A stretch of 45,573 bases of DNA, from contig JBBSJS010000002.1 of assembly GCA_038257015.1 (NCBI GenBank), positions 1 through 45,573 on the forward strand. Direction: 5' to 3'. The stretch's first letter is position 1, and the number at the start of each line of letters is the position of its first letter. A program made the translations under genes and the position numbers. Shown here in pieces: positions 8,121 through 15,083 of the stretch. Below the pieces are notes generated by a model. It saw only the letters and a program-made list of their open reading frames with translations. It ran no database searches and was not told the DNA's origin. This stretch comes from UBA920 sp038257015 (lineage in GTDB: Bacteria; Patescibacteriota; Doudnabacteria; UBA920).

Positions 8121-9761
8121 TTATGGATGACGCTTAACATGTTTAGTGAAGTAATCTAGGTTGGCATCAGTTTTTTTATTTGGATTGAAAATCTTCAAAG
8201 GATCAAAGATGTTTTTCACTTCTTGGAATAGCTTAAATACTTGGTCGCCAAACATATGTTGCAAGAATGGCCCACGCACCAAGCCATCGTTATGCTCTGC
8301 CGTCATTGAACCATTGTATTTGAGCACTAGATTAAAGACTTCATCGCTCATTTTGATGATATCTTGACGATTTTTTTCAATAGAAACGTCGACTAGGGGA
8401 ATGATGTGGAAATTGGCATCTCCAGCATGGCCCGCAATTGTGTAAACAAATTCTGGGTATTTAGACAATATCGCATCTAGTTCAGGCATAAAATCTGGCA
8501 ACTGATTCGGGTGTACAACAATGTCTTCGATGAAAGGCGCAGAAATCTTGCGCACATTATGCAAACGAAGCAGGTTGTAACTTTCACGACGAATCGCCCA
8601 ATACTTTTCAGCTTCTTCTTTGCTTGAAGCAATGCGCGCTGCAAGTTTGTATTCGTCTTTGATGATGTGGTAAGTTTGCTCGGCGCGTTTGTCCACCTCA
8701 ATCTGATCATCTCCTGTAAACTCAGCTAGTAACACAACAGCGGGAAGTCCATGAGTTATGCTCATAAACAGCTCTGGTATAAAGTTCCAAAATAGTTTTA
8801 ACCGATTGCCTTTCATTTTCTTTAGCATTTCCGGTAAATATTTTAGAGCCATTTTCATAGTGTGTTGGTCGAAAATTTCAAAACTTTCTGGTTTCAACTT
8901 ACTTACATTAGAAACCACTTCGCCAATTTGTTTTAAATCTTTTAAAAAGAACACCACTAATTTGCTGTATCGTTGTATAGGTACTAAGCGCCATTTTATC
9001 TTAGTAATCACACCAAGAGTTCCTTGCGAGCCTACAAACAGTTTGGTTAAATCAAAAGTTTTTCCATCCCAAACATCCCACAAATAGTACCCGGCAGAGT
9101 TTTTTGAAGTGGTTGGTTTGGCTTGTTGAAGAAGGCGATAGTTATCTTTAATGAGATTAAAGATTTTGTTGTAGAATTCACCTTCAAAATTATTTTGGTT
9201 GAGCTTGGCTTTTAGCTCAGCTTCATTCAACGGCTTGATGGTGTATAAATTTCCGTCAGCTAAAACGACTTGCAGTTCTTCTACGAAGTTAATCACTTGA
9301 CCATATGAAAAAGTTTTTTCCCCACCAGCATTGTTACCAACCATGCCACCAACAGCACACCACGCTTTTGAAACAGGATAAGCGGGCATAATGCGATTAC
9401 GAGCTAGAAGGGGAACTTCAAAATCACGGAAATATACTCCAGGTTCGGTCCAGGCAGACTCGTCGGTAATCTCACTAATTTTATTAAGGTGCTTACTTAC
9501 ATCTATAATAATAGAGTCATTGATGCTGCCACCAGTCATGTCAGTGCCACCGGCGCGTGGGGTAATAGAGATTTCTGGATTGGAAGTTTTCTGTTCTGAT
9601 ACAAACTTCACTAAAGTTTTCACATCTTCGACATCAGCAGGAGAGACCACTGCACTTGGAGTAATTTGAAAAATACTTGCATCCTTGCTGTATTTTTCTA
9701 AATCTTCAGAATGGGTTGTAATTTCACCTTTGAATTTTTGTTTCAGTAGATTGAGATCCAT
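8121..9761 (-). CDS. FAD-binding dehydrogenase, GlcD / D-lactate dehydrogenase-like
   Basis: A 546-residue flavoprotein of the FAD_binding_4 plus FAD-oxidase C-terminal type. The FAD-binding signature is 'PRAGGTDMTGGSINDSIIIDVS' (about residues 68-90), followed by 'AVGGMVGNNAGGEKTFSYG' and 'GSQGTLGVITKIKWRLVP'. The C-terminal cap has 'YTIAGHAGDANFHIIPLVD' and 'AEHNDGLVRGPFL', the His-rich active-site region of D-2-hydroxy acid dehydrogenases. It probably oxidises D-lactate or a similar 2-hydroxy acid; the substrate and electron acceptor cannot be read from sequence. It has no iron-sulfur domain. TATAAT ends 6 bases before the ATG (leaderless). Confidence 0.85.
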   Translation of the reverse strand: MDLNLLKQKFKGEITTHSEDLEKYSKDASIFQITPSAVVSPADVEDVKTLVKFVSEQKTSNPEISITPRAGGTDMTGGSINDSIIIDVSKHLNKISEITDESAWTEPGVYFRDFEVPLLARNRIMPAYPVSKAWCAVGGMVGNNAGGEKTFSYGQVINFVEELQVVLADGNLYTIKPLNEAELKAKLNQNNFEGEFYNKIFNLIKDNYRLLQQAKPTTSKNSAGYYLWDVWDGKTFDLTKLFVGSQGTLGVITKIKWRLVPIQRYSKLVVFFLKDLKQIGEVVSNVSKLKPESFEIFDQHTMKMALKYLPEMLKKMKGNRLKLFWNFIPELFMSITHGLPAVVLLAEFTGDDQIEVDKRAEQTYHIIKDEYKLAARIASSKEEAEKYWAIRRESYNLLRLHNVRKISAPFIEDIVVHPNQLPDFMPELDAILSKYPEFVYTIAGHAGDANFHIIPLVDVSIEKNRQDIIKMSDEVFNLVLKYNGSMTAEHNDGLVRGPFLQHMFGDQVFKLFQEVKNIFDPLKIFNPNKKTDANLDYFTKHVKRHP

Positions 9762-9800
9762 AAAGTAATTATATCATAGAGTGAGTATTCCACGTGTAGA

Positions 9801-9829
9801 TTGACAAAATGTCAAATTGAAAGTATAAT
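9801..9829 (+). promoter_or_regulatory. Consensus sigma70-type promoter, TTGACA-17-TATAAT
   Basis: Both hexamers match the bacterial consensus exactly with 17-base spacing, the best promoter in the window. Transcription should start near 9836. It drives the structured leader and the membrane protein gene at 10027. Confidence 0.88.
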
Positions 9830-9835
9830 AAATTC

Positions 9836-10019
9836 AAGAAATCAAATGATACTTTAGGTCAGGGAAGTATTTTTTTATTATAAGCCACATTCACACCTTC
9901 GTACCGGCAGTCAGGCTTGGGCCGTGCATCGCGAGGTTAAGCGTGAATGTGAGAGGAGAAACTTGCTGGAATTCTGAGTGTTTCCGTTTTACGAAAACAT
10001 GAAGTGTGGAAGCAAGTTT
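9836..10019 (+). ncRNA. Structured 5' leader RNA of unknown class
   Basis: From the predicted start the RNA can form two domains. Domain 1: CACATTCAC (9886-9894) pairs with GTGAATGTG (9943-9951). Inside are ACCT/AGGT (9895-9898 with 9934-9937) and GTACCGGC/GCCGTGC (9901-9908 with 9921-9927, one bulge) under a 12-base loop. Domain 2: AAACTTGCT (9959-9967) pairs with AGCAAGTTT (10011-10019) and ends 7 bases before the ATG. There is no T-run after it, so it reads into the gene. The layout is that of a riboswitch or protein-binding leader controlling translation. I do not recognise the family, having compared it by eye with the common riboswitches, SRP, 6S and T-box RNAs. Confidence 0.5.
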
Positions 10020-10026
10020 GGACAAT

Positions 10027-10533
10027 ATGGTCGCTAAACGCAAGAAAAAATTTACAGATTTAGAGGAGTTAGCATCACAGTTCACTAATTGGATTGGCTC
10101 ACCTTTATCCATTGTTGTTCACACTATTGTTTTTATAGTGTCTTTCGGATTTGTTTGGTTGGGTGTACCATTAAATACTGTCTTACTTGTTCTAACTACA
10201 GCGGTTTCTCTCGAAGCAATCTACTTAGCGTTATTTATTCAAATGACTGTGAACCGCAATACACAAAGTTTAGCTGAAGTTGAAGAAGATTTGGAAGAAA
10301 TTCAAGAAGATGTCGAAGGTATTGAAAAAGATATTGATGAAATTCAAGAAGATGTCGAAGGTATTGAAAAAGATATTGATGAAATGGAGAAAGATTTTGA
10401 TAAATGGGATGAAGAAGAAGAGCAGGATGATTTACACGATGCCGCGACAATGAAAACTTTGGACCAACTACAAAAAGATATCGGCCAGTTAATGGTTGAT
10501 ATTCAAGCTTTGAAACAACAAAAGAAAGAATAA
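10027..10533 (+). CDS. Small membrane protein with coiled-coil tail (low-affinity iron permease / DUF1003-like)
   Basis: From the ATG at 10027 this is 168 residues; a GTG at 10006 would add seven. Two hydrophobic segments ('IVVHTIVFIVSFGFVWLGV', 'TVLLVLTTAVSLEAIYLALF') are followed by 'IQMTVNRNTQSL'. The order WxGSP, two helices, then FIQxxxNRxTxxL resembles the low-affinity iron permease (PF04120) and DUF1003 families; I cannot decide between them. The rest is an acidic coiled coil made partly of a perfect 14-residue tandem repeat. The ATG sits just after the second leader helix, so expression may be gated by RNA folding. A rho-independent terminator follows directly. Confidence 0.7.
   Translation: MVAKRKKKFTDLEELASQFTNWIGSPLSIVVHTIVFIVSFGFVWLGVPLNTVLLVLTTAVSLEAIYLALFIQMTVNRNTQSLAEVEEDLEEIQEDVEGIEKDIDEIQEDVEGIEKDIDEMEKDFDKWDEEEEQDDLHDAATMKTLDQLQKDIGQLMVDIQALKQQKKE
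10297..10380 (+). repeat. Perfect 42-bp tandem repeat, two copies, inside the coding region
   Basis: 10297-10338 and 10339-10380 are identical at the DNA level, each encoding a 14-residue acidic unit with EIQEDVEG and IEKDID. A diverged third half-unit (EMEKDFDK) follows. Identity including third codon positions implies recent duplication or active slippage. Confidence 0.93.
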
Positions 10534-10535
10534 GA

Positions 10536-10566
10536 AAAAGCCAAGCAGTATTGCTCGGCTTTTTTA
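10536..10566 (+). terminator. Terminator of the iron permease-like gene
   Basis: AGCC-A-AGCA, loop GTAT, TGCT-C-GGCT, then TTTTTT. It begins right after the TAA at 10531-10533. Confidence 0.88.
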
Positions 10567-10587
10567 TTCGGTGTGGGCGTGGAAAAA

Positions 10588-11280
10588 TTATTCTAATTTC
10601 GTGATTAAAGTCACAAAACCAATATGAGTAAGACCTTCTGGTTTGGTCTTTAAGATACCCATAAATTTTCCTTCTAGATCGTAAATGCATCCACCGGAGA
10701 GACCAAAGTCAGCGTATTGTCCGCTCAACTTAAGGTCTGTATGTCCGTGCTGAGAGTTTTTTTCGATTTGAATTATCTTAGCAGGATTATACGGATTGTT
10801 GATTACACCAGGCGAGCCAGAGATATAGACATCTTGACCGATAAAAGGTGTAATAGACGTAAACTCGATTTTACTCAAATCGATTTTATGTTCTGGTTCT
10901 GTCATTAACAAAGCGTAGTCCGATAAGGTTTTGCTATGCTTGTGACCAATTACTTTTTTACCATTAGCAGTAATTGCCAGTGTTCCCGTAAGCATTGAGT
11001 CTAAAATGGCATGACCAACGACATGACGAGCGGTAATAGTTAGTCCTGGAACTAATTCACAACCAGAGCCTTGATTGCCGTATTCATCAGCAACTGGCAC
11101 TGAACGATCGCGTATTTTCTTTGCAAGTTCTTGAGTTGGTGGTTCTGTCCACGGCTTAACTCCATAATTGTCTTTCAGCAATTTAAAGGAGTTAATGTTG
11201 CCATACGTAAACAGTAGCGCGACCACAAACAGAGATCCAATCAAACACTTTATAAAAAACAACTTCAGATCTTTCCACAT
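10588..11280 (-). CDS. Membrane-anchored trypsin-like serine protease
   Basis: The 230-residue protein has one N-terminal membrane segment (about residues 8-26) and then an extracellular chymotrypsin-fold domain. The triad can be read directly: H86 in 'LTITARHVVGH', D121 in 'TLSDYALLM' and S195 in 'GLSGGCIYD'. No PDZ domain follows, so it is not a standard DegP/HtrA. A strong SD (AAAGGAGG) lies about 10 bases before the ATG, in contrast to the leaderless neighbours. TACACT near 11325-11320 on the minus strand is a possible -10. The function is probably extracytoplasmic proteolysis; the substrate is unknown. Confidence 0.82.
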   Translation of the reverse strand: MWKDLKLFFIKCLIGSLFVVALLFTYGNINSFKLLKDNYGVKPWTEPPTQELAKKIRDRSVPVADEYGNQGSGCELVPGLTITARHVVGHAILDSMLTGTLAITANGKKVIGHKHSKTLSDYALLMTEPEHKIDLSKIEFTSITPFIGQDVYISGSPGVINNPYNPAKIIQIEKNSQHGHTDLKLSGQYADFGLSGGCIYDLEGKFMGILKTKPEGLTHIGFVTLITKLE

Positions 11281-11350
11281 ACAACATATTCCTCCTTTGT
11301 TGAAATTTCGTAGTCTTGAATTTAGTGTAGCAGAATAATCTAGATAAATA

Positions 11351-11379
11351 AAAAAACTGACACTGTGTGTCAGTTTTTT
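11351..11379 (-). terminator. Terminator of the rluB-C39-ABC operon
   Basis: AAAAAACTGACAC, loop TGT, GTGTCAGTTTTTT: a 13-bp perfect stem abutting the ABC transporter stop codon. On the plus strand it also has a T-run. Confidence 0.9.
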
Positions 11380-13122
11380 CTAGTTACTTGCAATTTGTTG
11401 TCGCCAAAGTGCAGAGTAAAGTCCGTTTTGCCTGAGCAAGTCGTCATGCGTGCCTTGTTCAACTAATTCACCTTTTTCCAAAACGTAAATTGTATCAGCA
11501 TGCATTACTGTAGAAAGGCGATGGGCGATTAAGATTCTAATTAATTCTGGATGCAACTTCTCAACATCTTTAATAGTTTTTGTAATCTGTTCTTCTGTAA
11601 TAGAGTCTAGGCTTGAAGTGGCTTCGTCAAAAATTAAAATATCAGGTTGTCGTAGTAGGGCACGAGCAATTGCCAAGCGTTGTTTTTCACCACCTGAAAG
11701 TTTCAAGCCACCCTCACCAATTTTTGTATCTAAACCTTGCTCTCCACGATCAAGTAGGGTTTCTGCGCTGGCAGATTTTAGTGACTGGATAATTTCTGAA
11801 TCGGTAGCATTTGGCCTAACAAATAAAAGATTCTCTCGAATTGTACCAGCAAATAGTTGAGTTTCTTGAGCGACTAAACCAATGCGGTTACGCAATGCAA
11901 CAAAGTCAATTTTTTCACCAGGAACATTATTAAACATAACTTTGCCAGAAGTAGGTTGATATAAACCAACTATTAACTTAATAGTTGTGGATTTACCACT
12001 ACCGCTAGGACCAACGAACGCAACGGTTTTTCCAGCTTCGATTTTTAAGGAAACTTTTTGTAATGCGTCAGTATTTGCACTTTCGTAGCTAAAAGAAACT
12101 TTTTCAAATTCAATAGAGTTAATATCCTTAACAGCTACTGGATTTTCTGGTTGTTTCTCTTTTTCTTTGGCTAGAATTTCATCAAGTTTTTCTAAACTAG
12201 CCTTAGTTTCTTGGTAAGAAGTGGAAACATCACCAAGCATAGTAAGGGGTTGGAAAATAAAGAAGGAGTAAAACATTAAACTGAAGAATTGACCCAAGGT
12301 AATATCTTCTCTAAACACTAACCATAGCATCAACATCAATAGTGCCATGCGTAAGCCATTGATTACAGTGCCTTGGATAAAACTGTAAGTACGAATCATG
12401 CGCACTTTTTTTAGTTCTAGTGCAAGAATTTTTTCATTGGTCTCGTTCAGTCGGTTTATTTCTTGACCCTCTAGCCCTAAGCTTTTTACTAGTTCAACAT
12501 TGCGCAACGTTTCTGTTGTGCTACCAGCAAGTGCTTGAGTCTCAGTGACAATTTCAGTTTGTGCGTGTTTGATTTTTCTTGTAATCCAAAAAGTAATGAA
12601 TCCCAAAAGGGGAATCATTGTTGCGTAGACCGCACCAATACTCCAGTGCGCGAAGAAAGCGTAAATAAGTACAAAAATAATTCCAACTAACGACAGAAAT
12701 AAAATATTGATTGTAAGTTGGATAAGCTTTTGGCTGTCGTTGCGAGCGGCCTGAAGCTTGGATAAAAACTCTCCAGAGCGCTGGTCTTCGAACACTGAAT
12801 ATGGCAGGGAGAATGAGTGTGTCACACTGTCGTTGTAGAGTTTTGCACCAAGTCGTTGAGTGATTACACTTGTGTAGTAGTCTTGGAAGTTCTTCGCAAC
12901 GCGGGAAACGAACGCCACGCCCATTGTTGCCAATAGTAAAAGACCTACGCCAGACAAAAATTCATTTGCTGTAAGTTCCTTAAACCGGTTGGCATATTTA
13001 TCAATAATGATTCCGAAAATGTAAGGATCCAAAAGTGAAAATATTTGGTTGATTGCTGCTAGAATCAACGCGCCTGCTAGTAATCCTTTATAGTTTTTAA
13101 GATAATCCCAGAGTAGTCTCAT
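11380..13122 (-). CDS. ABC exporter, fused membrane and ATPase domains (MsbA/LmrA type)
   Basis: A 580-residue half-transporter. Residues about 1-310 hold six membrane helices; the ATPase domain follows with Walker A 'VGPSGSGKST' near 373, Q-loop 'VAQETQLFAGTIREN', signature 'LSGGEKQRLAIARALL' near 475, Walker B 'ILIFDEATSSLD' and 'IAHRLST'. It should act as a homodimer exporting lipid, peptide or drug; the substrate is not evident. Its ATG follows the C39-like gene's TAA with no gap (TAA|ATG), so the two are translationally coupled. There is no N-terminal C39 domain in this protein; the peptidase is a separate gene. Confidence 0.9.
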   Translation of the reverse strand: MRLLWDYLKNYKGLLAGALILAAINQIFSLLDPYIFGIIIDKYANRFKELTANEFLSGVGLLLLATMGVAFVSRVAKNFQDYYTSVITQRLGAKLYNDSVTHSFSLPYSVFEDQRSGEFLSKLQAARNDSQKLIQLTINILFLSLVGIIFVLIYAFFAHWSIGAVYATMIPLLGFITFWITRKIKHAQTEIVTETQALAGSTTETLRNVELVKSLGLEGQEINRLNETNEKILALELKKVRMIRTYSFIQGTVINGLRMALLMLMLWLVFREDITLGQFFSLMFYSFFIFQPLTMLGDVSTSYQETKASLEKLDEILAKEKEKQPENPVAVKDINSIEFEKVSFSYESANTDALQKVSLKIEAGKTVAFVGPSGSGKSTTIKLIVGLYQPTSGKVMFNNVPGEKIDFVALRNRIGLVAQETQLFAGTIRENLLFVRPNATDSEIIQSLKSASAETLLDRGEQGLDTKIGEGGLKLSGGEKQRLAIARALLRQPDILIFDEATSSLDSITEEQITKTIKDVEKLHPELIRILIAHRLSTVMHADTIYVLEKGELVEQGTHDDLLRQNGLYSALWRQQIASN

Positions 13123-13896
13123 TTATTTTGATACAATAATTATTTCTTTATCACCGATGTCGACCAACTTTGTTGCATGACTGTAATTGCCAGTCGCAGA
13201 TTCAAGTGTATCGTAGCTGTAGTTATAGTTGGCACCGTTGCGAGTACCAGGGTCGTTGGTTATGAACCCTTGTTCATCCCACCCAATTACCACAAGCATG
13301 TGGTACAAAGGCCCTGGTGCTGTGAAGTTTGGATTGCCAAGATATTGGCCTTGAGCCGGAACGATTACTAACTTGTTCTCCATTAACGCGCGTTTGATAG
13401 TTTCTTCATCGTAAGCTTCAATTTCAGTTTCAAGACCATAAACTTCTTCCGCCATCCTGGCAGTTTCTGGTGTAGTGATGCTTAAGTAGTATCCGTAATT
13501 TGTTTGTTGAAATTCTGTGAGCTTGGTAATTTCTCTCTCCACAAGCTGAGGTGGTAGGGAAGTGGTATCGTTGAAATATGCCCAAGTCATAATCACGCTT
13601 GCTTCCTCGCAAGCTTCGTTGTGCAGTTCATCCCAATTTCCAGTAGGTGCTTGAGCTGTAAATGCAACATCAAGTTCAAACTCGTCGGGGATGGGGGTTT
13701 TTACCGCTGGAGTTTGAGAAGGGGTTTGTGGTGCTTGAGTTTGAGTGGACGCCGGTGGTTTGTTGGTGTTACTTAAAATGTTGTCTTCATCACCACTTCG
13801 GGAAAACCAAAGAAACAAAGCACCAACTACGAGCGCTATGAAAAACAGTATTGCAAAGATTGGTGTCTTTTTTTTGTCCTTGGGAAGGTGTGCCAT
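13123..13896 (-). CDS. Membrane-anchored C39-like cysteine peptidase
   Basis: The 257-residue protein has a short basic start, one membrane helix (about residues 12-31), a Pro/Thr/Gln-rich linker (about 44-70) and a papain-fold C39-like domain. Active-site residues: Q82 (oxyanion), C96 in 'NEACEEASVIMTW', H199 in 'GPLYHMLVVIGWD' and D215 in 'TNDPGTRNG'. By topology the domain lies outside the membrane, so it is not the cytosolic leader peptidase of bacteriocin exporters. It overlaps the upstream rluB-like stop by one base (TAATG) and adjoins the ABC exporter. A role in processing an exported peptide or in wall work is inference. Confidence 0.78.
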   Translation of the reverse strand: MAHLPKDKKKTPIFAILFFIALVVGALFLWFSRSGDEDNILSNTNKPPASTQTQAPQTPSQTPAVKTPIPDEFELDVAFTAQAPTGNWDELHNEACEEASVIMTWAYFNDTTSLPPQLVEREITKLTEFQQTNYGYYLSITTPETARMAEEVYGLETEIEAYDEETIKRALMENKLVIVPAQGQYLGNPNFTAPGPLYHMLVVIGWDEQGFITNDPGTRNGANYNYSYDTLESATGNYSHATKLVDIGDKEIIIVSK

Positions 13897-14591
13897 TAGA
13901 TAATATCTTTTTTCTTAATTTCAATATATTCACCAATTGGGATATCGGCGAGCTTTAATTTGTTAATTCTAACGCGTTTAAGATTTTTAACACCCAATCC
14001 TACTGTGTTGAACATGCGACGAATTTGTCGCTTCTTACCTTCATGGACCGTGATGTAGATTTTCCCAGAACGTTGTTTTACTTCAGCCGGATAAGTTAAT
14101 CCTGTAGGAAGTTCTACGCCTTCACGCAGGCGTTCTAGTTGAGTTGGCTTTGGTTCGATGTCGGTTATAACTTCATACTCTTTGTCATGTTCAAATTTTG
14201 GATGTGAAAGCTCCTGAGTTAAATCACCATCGTTGGTAAGAAGGAGAAGTCCTTCTGTGTCATAATCCAGTCTTCCAACATTATGAACTTTAGTGCGAAT
14301 GTTTTCTGGTAAAAGTGAAAAGACAGTTTTACGACCGCGCGGGTCGCGCTTACTTACTACAACACCTTTTGGCTTATTAAGTGCGATGTAGATTTTTTGA
14401 ATTTTTGATGCACCTGGTTTGTTTACAATCTTACCGTAGACTTTGATTTCATCTGTGGTAGGGTCGGCTTTGTCTCCAAGTTTAGCTCGTCGGCCATTGA
14501 TAGAAACTTGGCCAGACACAATAAACTCCTCAGCCTTACGGCGAGAAGATACACCTAATTCACTTAATACTTTTTGGACTCGTTCTTGCAT
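13896..14591 (-). CDS. rluB: Pseudouridine synthase, RsuA/RluB family
   Basis: 231 residues: an N-terminal S4 RNA-binding domain (about 1-60, 'RVQKVLSELGVSSRRKAEEFI') and a pseudouridine synthase domain with 'GRLDYDTEGLLLLTNDG', in which D109 is the catalytic Asp, plus 'HEGKKRQIRRMFNTVG'. It modifies rRNA, most likely 23S as RluB, although RsuA-type 16S activity cannot be excluded. TATAAT ends 8 bases before the ATG, so it is probably leaderless. It heads an operon with the peptidase and the ABC exporter. Confidence 0.88.
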   Translation of the reverse strand: MQERVQKVLSELGVSSRRKAEEFIVSGQVSINGRRAKLGDKADPTTDEIKVYGKIVNKPGASKIQKIYIALNKPKGVVVSKRDPRGRKTVFSLLPENIRTKVHNVGRLDYDTEGLLLLTNDGDLTQELSHPKFEHDKEYEVITDIEPKPTQLERLREGVELPTGLTYPAEVKQRSGKIYITVHEGKKRQIRRMFNTVGLGVKNLKRVRINKLKLADIPIGEYIEIKKKDII

Positions 14592-14616
14592 AGAATTACA
14601 TTATACTTAATATGAC

Positions 14617-14645
14617 TTGAAATATCCAGTGAAATGTGATACAAT
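14617..14645 (+). promoter_or_regulatory. Promoter for the tRNA-Arg unit
   Basis: TTGAAA, 17 bases, TACAAT. Transcription should begin near 14652, 8 bases ahead of the tRNA 5' fragment at 14660 and about 130 bases ahead of the intact tRNA. Confidence 0.7.
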
Positions 14646-14659
14646 TTAGCAGTTATTTA

Positions 14660-14753
14660 GCACCCGTAGCTCAGATGGCCATCGCCGCAGGCGAGAACCA
14701 TAATAGCTGATAACTACGAAGTGCAGACATGAAACTTTGGCTGTGCCAAAGTT
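14660..14753 (+). ncRNA. Partial copy of tRNA-Arg 5' end in a foldable leader
   Basis: Bases 14660-14678 repeat exactly the first 19 bases of the tRNA-Arg at 14781, then diverge. The fragment can fold with what follows: GCAC (14660-14663) with GTGC (14721-14724), GTAG (14666-14669) with CTAC (14714-14717), ATGG (14675-14678) with CCAT (14698-14701), and TCGCC (14682-14686) with GGCGA (14690-14694). A second hairpin, AACTTTGGC/GCCAAAGTT (14733-14753), follows. It lies between promoter and tRNA, so it should be part of the tRNA precursor. It may be a tandem-duplication scar, an integration scar or a processed small RNA; the nested pairing is more than a random scar would be expected to show. 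Confidence 0.5.
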
Positions 14754-14780
14754 GAGGGAGTATTTCCATAACAACAACAT

Positions 14781-14857
14781 GCACCCGTAGCTCAGATGGA
14801 TAGAGCGTTCGCTTGCGGAGCGAGAGGTCATAGGTTCGAATCCTGTCGGGTGCACCA
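14781..14857 (+). tRNA. tRNA-Arg (GCG), CCA encoded
   Basis: Acceptor GCACCCG/CGGGTGC, D-arm GCTC/GAGC, anticodon stem TTCGC/GCGAG with loop TTGCGGA (anticodon GCG, reading CGC/CGU), T-arm with GGTTCGAATCC, then ACCA. Most bacteria read these codons with an ACG tRNA deaminated to inosine, so GCG is notable. Confidence 0.93.
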
Positions 14858-14862
14858 CAAAG

Positions 14863-14881
14863 ACCGCGTAAGCGGTTTTTG
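14863..14881 (+). terminator. Terminator of tRNA-Arg (GCG)
   Basis: ACCGC, loop GTAA, GCGGT, then TTTTTG, six bases after the encoded CCA. Confidence 0.75.
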
Positions 14882-14882
14882 T

Positions 14883-14888
14883 TATAAT
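14883..14888 (+). promoter_or_regulatory. -10 box of tRNA-Arg (TCT)
   Basis: TATAAT, 30 bases before the tRNA. The -35 region overlaps the preceding terminator and matches consensus poorly. Confidence 0.6.
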
Positions 14889-14918
14889 ACCAGAGCACAG
14901 AACGCAAGTGCTACAATC

Positions 14919-14995
14919 GGCCTCGTAGCTCAGTTGGATAGAGCAGGGGACTTCTAAGCCCAAGGTCACTGGTTCGATCCCAGTCGAGGCCACCA
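14919..14995 (+). tRNA. tRNA-Arg (TCT), CCA encoded
   Basis: Acceptor GGCCTCG/CGAGGCC, D-arm GCTC/GAGC, anticodon stem GGGGA/GCCCA with loop CTTCTAA (anticodon TCT, reading AGA/AGG), T-arm GGTTCGATCCC, then ACCA. Confidence 0.92.
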
Positions 14996-15027
14996 TCAAA
15001 AAGACAAGCATATGCTTGTCTTTTTGA
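14996..15027 (+). terminator. Terminator of tRNA-Arg (TCT)
   Basis: A 32-base perfect palindrome with arms TCAAAAAGACAAGCAT, starting right after CCA. The stem's 3' arm includes TTTTT. Confidence 0.88.
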
Positions 15028-15083
15028 TTACGAAACTTTTACTCATCAGTGTTATAATTACACAAAGAATCAATATTGTTTTT

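Noticed and set aside
9836..10019. Cobalamin riboswitch, because of an AGTCAGG word in the loop
   Set aside because: The rest of the B12 box and the core helices are missing, and the word sits in a hairpin loop rather than the expected context.
10235..10690. Minus-strand 151-residue open frame
   Set aside because: It lies antisense to the coiled-coil repeat and crosses the terminator; its repeats mirror the 42-bp repeat.
14646..15011. Minus-strand frames containing 'TGIEPVTLGLEVPCSIQLSYE' and similar text
   Set aside because: These are antisense translations of the two tRNA-Arg genes, a known source of spurious proteins.
15012..15083. Upstream extension of the membrane protein to the ATG at 15012
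   Set aside because: That ATG is inside the tRNA terminator palindrome, upstream of the TATAAT at 15053.
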